Origin: Akkermansia muciniphila
GTDB taxonomy: Bacteria > Verrucomicrobiota > Verrucomicrobiia > Verrucomicrobiales > V1-33
Direction: 5' to 3'
Assembly (NCBI GenBank): GCA_943333275.1
Contig: CALQSQ010000059.1
Span: 1 to 34,568 of the forward strand
Length of the DNA: 34,568 bases
Shown here: positions 32,152 through 34,568 of the stretch, piece after piece
Position numbering within the stretch: the stretch's first letter is position 1
Layout: the number at the start of each line of letters is the position of its first letter
Position numbers and translations under genes: made by a program
Notes under the pieces: generated by a model
The model's database searches: none
The model's input: only the letters and a program-made list of their open reading frames with translations
Told to the model about the DNA's origin: nothing

Positions 32152-32949
32152 TTAGACACCACCCGATAGCGAGGGAGCGGTGACCGTCACGTGCATGTTC
32201 TGCATGGTAAATTCACCAAAAATGGTCGCCAGCGCCACATCCGCGGCATCCCGCCCATAGGCCACGACAATGCGATTGCCCCGCGTCACCGGTTCCGTGG
32301 CATCGAACGTAAACCACCTCCCGCCAATGTAGGCTTCGAACCAGGCATGCAGGTCCATGGGCTGAAGCTGATGGAGAAATCCCACCACCATCCGGGCCGG
32401 TACATTGATGGCGCGGCAGAGCGCGATGCCGAGGTGAGCGAAATCGCGGCAAACCCCCCGTTTTGAATTCGTCGTGTCCACGGCCGAGGTCGAACTATCG
32501 CTGGCTCCCGGCGTGTAGGTGATATTGTTATGAACCCAACTGCGGAGGGTGGCGACGCGCCGATAGTCCGTGGGCAGATGACCCACTATCGAATGGGCGA
32601 GCGCGGACAACTGGTCCGACTGGCAATAGCGGCTTGGGAGCAAGTAGTGCAGGAGATCCGGCGGCAGGCTCTGCACATTCAAGAGGGGCGCACACAGATC
32701 TTCATCCACCACGTCTGATACCTGCACGCGATACTGGACGGAGAGGTGAAAATTTCCCTGAGGCATGACCATGCGCTGGCAGAGATTGCCGTAAACATCC
32801 GTGAACTCCACCACCGGCACCTGGGGACGAATCTGAAATTCCTCCCGCATGATCCATTGCGCCCAGCCGCTGCGCGGTCGCAGCATGAAGATGGCTGTCA
32901 CCTCCTCCGTGGTGTGGTAATCAAGCTGACAGGTGGCGTCGAGGATCAT
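32152..32949 (-). CDS. transglutaminase-like cysteine protease
   Basis: The 265-residue protein has an N-terminal beta-rich bacterial transglutaminase domain (residues ~1-85). The transglutaminase core has all three catalytic residues: C167 in R-G-V-C-R-D-F, H201 in D-L-H-A-W-F-E-A-Y, and D216 in F-T-F-D-A-T-E-P. Members hydrolyse or form isopeptide bonds; many are proteases. No signal peptide is present from the ATG at 32949; the open frame to 33042 adds a low-complexity Pro-rich stretch and is not favoured. It is convergent with the metallopeptidase with 17 bp between them. Confidence 0.92.
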   Translation of the reverse strand: MILDATCQLDYHTTEEVTAIFMLRPRSGWAQWIMREEFQIRPQVPVVEFTDVYGNLCQRMVMPQGNFHLSVQYRVQVSDVVDEDLCAPLLNVQSLPPDLLHYLLPSRYCQSDQLSALAHSIVGHLPTDYRRVATLRSWVHNNITYTPGASDSSTSAVDTTNSKRGVCRDFAHLGIALCRAINVPARMVVGFLHQLQPMDLHAWFEAYIGGRWFTFDATEPVTRGNRIVVAYGRDAADVALATIFGEFTMQNMHVTVTAPSLSGGV

Positions 32950-33514
32950 GGAGTTCTTGGCAAGGGGAGGTGGATCCTGAGTGGCATGCCACCCCTTCGC
33001 AGGCGGGGGCGAATGGGCAATCGGAATCGGGGCCTTTTCCACCCCGTCACGGCGAAACTACGCAGCAACCTCCGATGAGCCGGCGACGGGAGGCGTCATA
33101 TGCTGAATTTCCATAAAAGTGATGAAATTCACGATAATTTCCTCTCATCAGAATAGATTTCTCCCTCTCGGAAAACTTTTTTAAATTATTTTCCAAATCG
33201 CTGAAACAAATTTCCCGAAAATGTTTAGAGGATAGTGGGGAATGCAAAAAGAAAGGCAACCTCGTGTGGGACGAACGAAACTGAACCCCGGTTGAGTTCT
33301 GCGTTGGGGAATGCACAAACCACACGAGGTTGCTAATTCCTCCCTGAGGGGGGGGGTAGCAGGGAAAGATTCTCCTGAAGGACAACGAACAGGGTTTTGC
33401 CGTGGATTCATTCAGCACGCTGCGGAACCGCATTACCGGAGCGATTGGGGTTGCGGAGCATCGTGGCTGTCCCCTAGAATTTCGCCGATCACCCGCCCAC
33501 GGCGGTCCCTCCTC
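32950..33514. other. 565-bp intergenic region with nested repeats
   Basis: No credible gene is visible here. The part 33110-33235 is AT-rich and could hold promoters for the transporter gene. The part 33236-33356 holds direct and inverted repeats plus a run of nine G (33348-33356). Open frames in both directions through this region are GC-frame shadows. Confidence 0.6.
33236..33333. repeat. nested direct and inverted repeats upstream of the MFS gene
   Basis: A perfect 14-bp inverted repeat, GCAACCTCGTGTGG (33256-33269) and CCACACGAGGTTGC (33320-33333), encloses 50 bases. Inside is a hairpin AACTGAACC-CC-GGTTGAGTT (33279-33298, one mismatch). A direct repeat TGGGGAATGCAmAAA occurs at 33236-33250 and 33305-33319 (14 of 15 identical). 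It could be a transcript attenuator, an operator pair or a small mobile-element relic. Confidence 0.8.
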
Positions 33515-34568
33515 ATGTCCGCCAGCCCGCAATCCACCAACCCTCCCGGCCCGACCATCAACATGGCGGAATTACGCAGAAAGGTCGCGTGGCGGGTGCT
33601 GCCGCTGGTGTTCATCATTTACATCGTGGCCTATCTGGACCGGGCGAATGTGGGATTTGCCAAGTTGCGCATGCAGCAGGAATTGGAATTTAACGAGGAA
33701 ATCTTCGGATTCGGCATGGGGATTTTTTTCATCGGCTACCTGCTGCTGGAGATTCCCGGCGCGCTGCTCGTCGAGCGCTGGAGTGCGCGCAAGTGGTTCA
33801 CGCGGATTCTCCTGACGTGGGGGATCATTTCATCGCTCACGGCTTTCGTTACCACGCCCATGCAGTTCTATGTCGTGAGGTTTCTGCTGGGAGTGGCCGA
33901 AGCGGGATTTTTCCCGGGAATCATCGTTTACTTCACGCATTGGTTCACGGCGCAGGATCGCACACGCGCCCTGTCGGGACTGGTCATGGCCGTGCCCTTC
34001 AGTCTGGCCCTGGGCGCGCCCATTTCGGCGGCGTTGCTGGATGTAAACTGGTTTCAAATGCACGGGTGGAAATGGATGTTCATTCTTGAGGGCATCCCCG
34101 CAGTCATTCTGGGATTCGTCACCCTCGCCTTCATGACCGACCGCCCCCGCCACGCCAAATGGCTCACCCAGGAAGAGCGCGACTATCTGGAGGATGCGTT
34201 GGAAAAGGAAGCCCAGGCCAAGGAGGGTGTGAACAAAATCAATGTCTGGCAGGCGCTGCGATTGAGAAATGTCTGGCTGCTGGCGTTGGGAATTTTCGCG
34301 ACAAATACGGGAGGTTATGCCCTCGGATTCTGGATTCCCTCCATGCTGAAAACCCTCTCCGGTGACTCTGATCACGCATCCCTCCTCTACAGCGGACTCT
34401 TCTATGCCTGCGGCCTGGCAGGAGTTTATATCTCCGGTCAATCGTCCGACCGCACCGGAGACCGCAAATGGCATTGCGTCGCCGGGCAGACCGCCACAGC
34501 CCTTTTCCTCGCTGGCAGCGCGATGACCGGCCAGCCCTTTGCCATCGTCATGACCTGGCTGTGCCTCG
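33515..34568 (+). CDS. MFS transporter, anion:cation symporter (ACS) type, partial
   Basis: The frame starts at the ATG at 33515 and runs off the right edge after ~351 residues. The N-terminal pattern L-P-L-V-F-I-I-Y-I-V-A-Y-L-D-R-A-N-V-G-F-A is the hallmark of ACS-family carriers for hexuronates, galactonate, phthalate or tartrate. R-F-L-L-G-V-A-E-A-G-F-F-P-G-I and several more membrane helices follow. The proton-coupled uptake of an organic anion is expected; the substrate is unknown. The long upstream region with repeats may control it. Confidence 0.93.
   Translation, partial: MSASPQSTNPPGPTINMAELRRKVAWRVLPLVFIIYIVAYLDRANVGFAKLRMQQELEFNEEIFGFGMGIFFIGYLLLEIPGALLVERWSARKWFTRILLTWGIISSLTAFVTTPMQFYVVRFLLGVAEAGFFPGIIVYFTHWFTAQDRTRALSGLVMAVPFSLALGAPISAALLDVNWFQMHGWKWMFILEGIPAVILGFVTLAFMTDRPRHAKWLTQEERDYLEDALEKEAQAKEGVNKINVWQALRLRNVWLLALGIFATNTGGYALGFWIPSMLKTLSGDSDHASLLYSGLFYACGLAGVYISGQSSDRTGDRKWHCVAGQTATALFLAGSAMTGQPFAIVMTWLCL

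Noticed and set aside
33256-33333. Integron attC site
   Set aside because: The inverted repeat lacks the GTTRRRY/RYYYAAC core sites and no integrase or cassette array is present.
33047-33532. 161-codon minus-strand frame in the region before the MFS gene
   Set aside because: It spans the repeats and AT-rich leader, has mixed composition and no recognisable domain, and overlaps the transporter start.

Overview
This is a GC-rich chromosomal window with about 30 protein-coding genes and no rRNA, tRNA, CRISPR array or recognisable insertion sequence. A member of the PVC group, most likely a Verrucomicrobiota bacterium, fits best. The reasons are a small lipoprotein with a planctomycete-type cytochrome c motif, a formylglycine-type sulfatase, an LplT-PlsC-Aas-like fusion protein, weak or absent Shine-Dalgarno sequences, and several conserved-looking proteins of unknown function. 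This assignment is an inference from gene content.

Region 1 (1-6000). The 3' end of a PfkB-type sugar kinase is followed by a small membrane protein. Next come an orphan helical protein whose 5' side is a decayed array of 21-bp repeats (1663-1911) and a secreted serine hydrolase with a duplicated C-terminal module. A short-chain dehydrogenase and a zinc alcohol dehydrogenase follow as a two-gene operon for polyol or sugar-acid oxidation, then another small membrane protein.

Region 2 (6000-17600). This part is mostly housekeeping and regulation: a 1020-residue transporter/acyltransferase/adenylation-like fusion, an Ldh-family NAD(P)-dependent 2-hydroxyacid dehydrogenase, and NrdR with an unknown partner gene. 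It also holds a beta-propeller protein with a cytochrome-like lipoprotein, an SGNH hydrolase, an NtrC-type sigma-54 regulator without a kinase, a SanA/YdcF-like protein and the replication-recombination ATPase RarA.

Region 3 (17600-30300). This is a surface-glycan region. It has a GT4-type glycosyltransferase, then a minus-strand operon (nucleotide-sugar epimerase, GT2 glycosyltransferase, methyltransferase, large membrane protein with translational overlaps). Further on are a sulfatase, a second epimerase of the same family, a divergent MBOAT O-acyltransferase with an SGNH partner, and a Gfo/Idh/MocA oxidoreductase. The promoter and first codons of the second epimerase are duplicated in front of the first epimerase operon, where they now form a 41-codon leader ORF.

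Region 4 (30260-34568). It contains a nucleotidyltransferase with a small overlapping partner (toxin-antitoxin-like), a zinc metallopeptidase convergent with a transglutaminase, and a 565-bp intergenic region with nested repeats. The window ends inside an ACS-type MFS transporter gene.

The best candidates for something undescribed are the 21-bp/heptapeptide repeat array with its orphan protein, the duplicated epimerase leader, and the fusion protein with a decayed adenylation domain.
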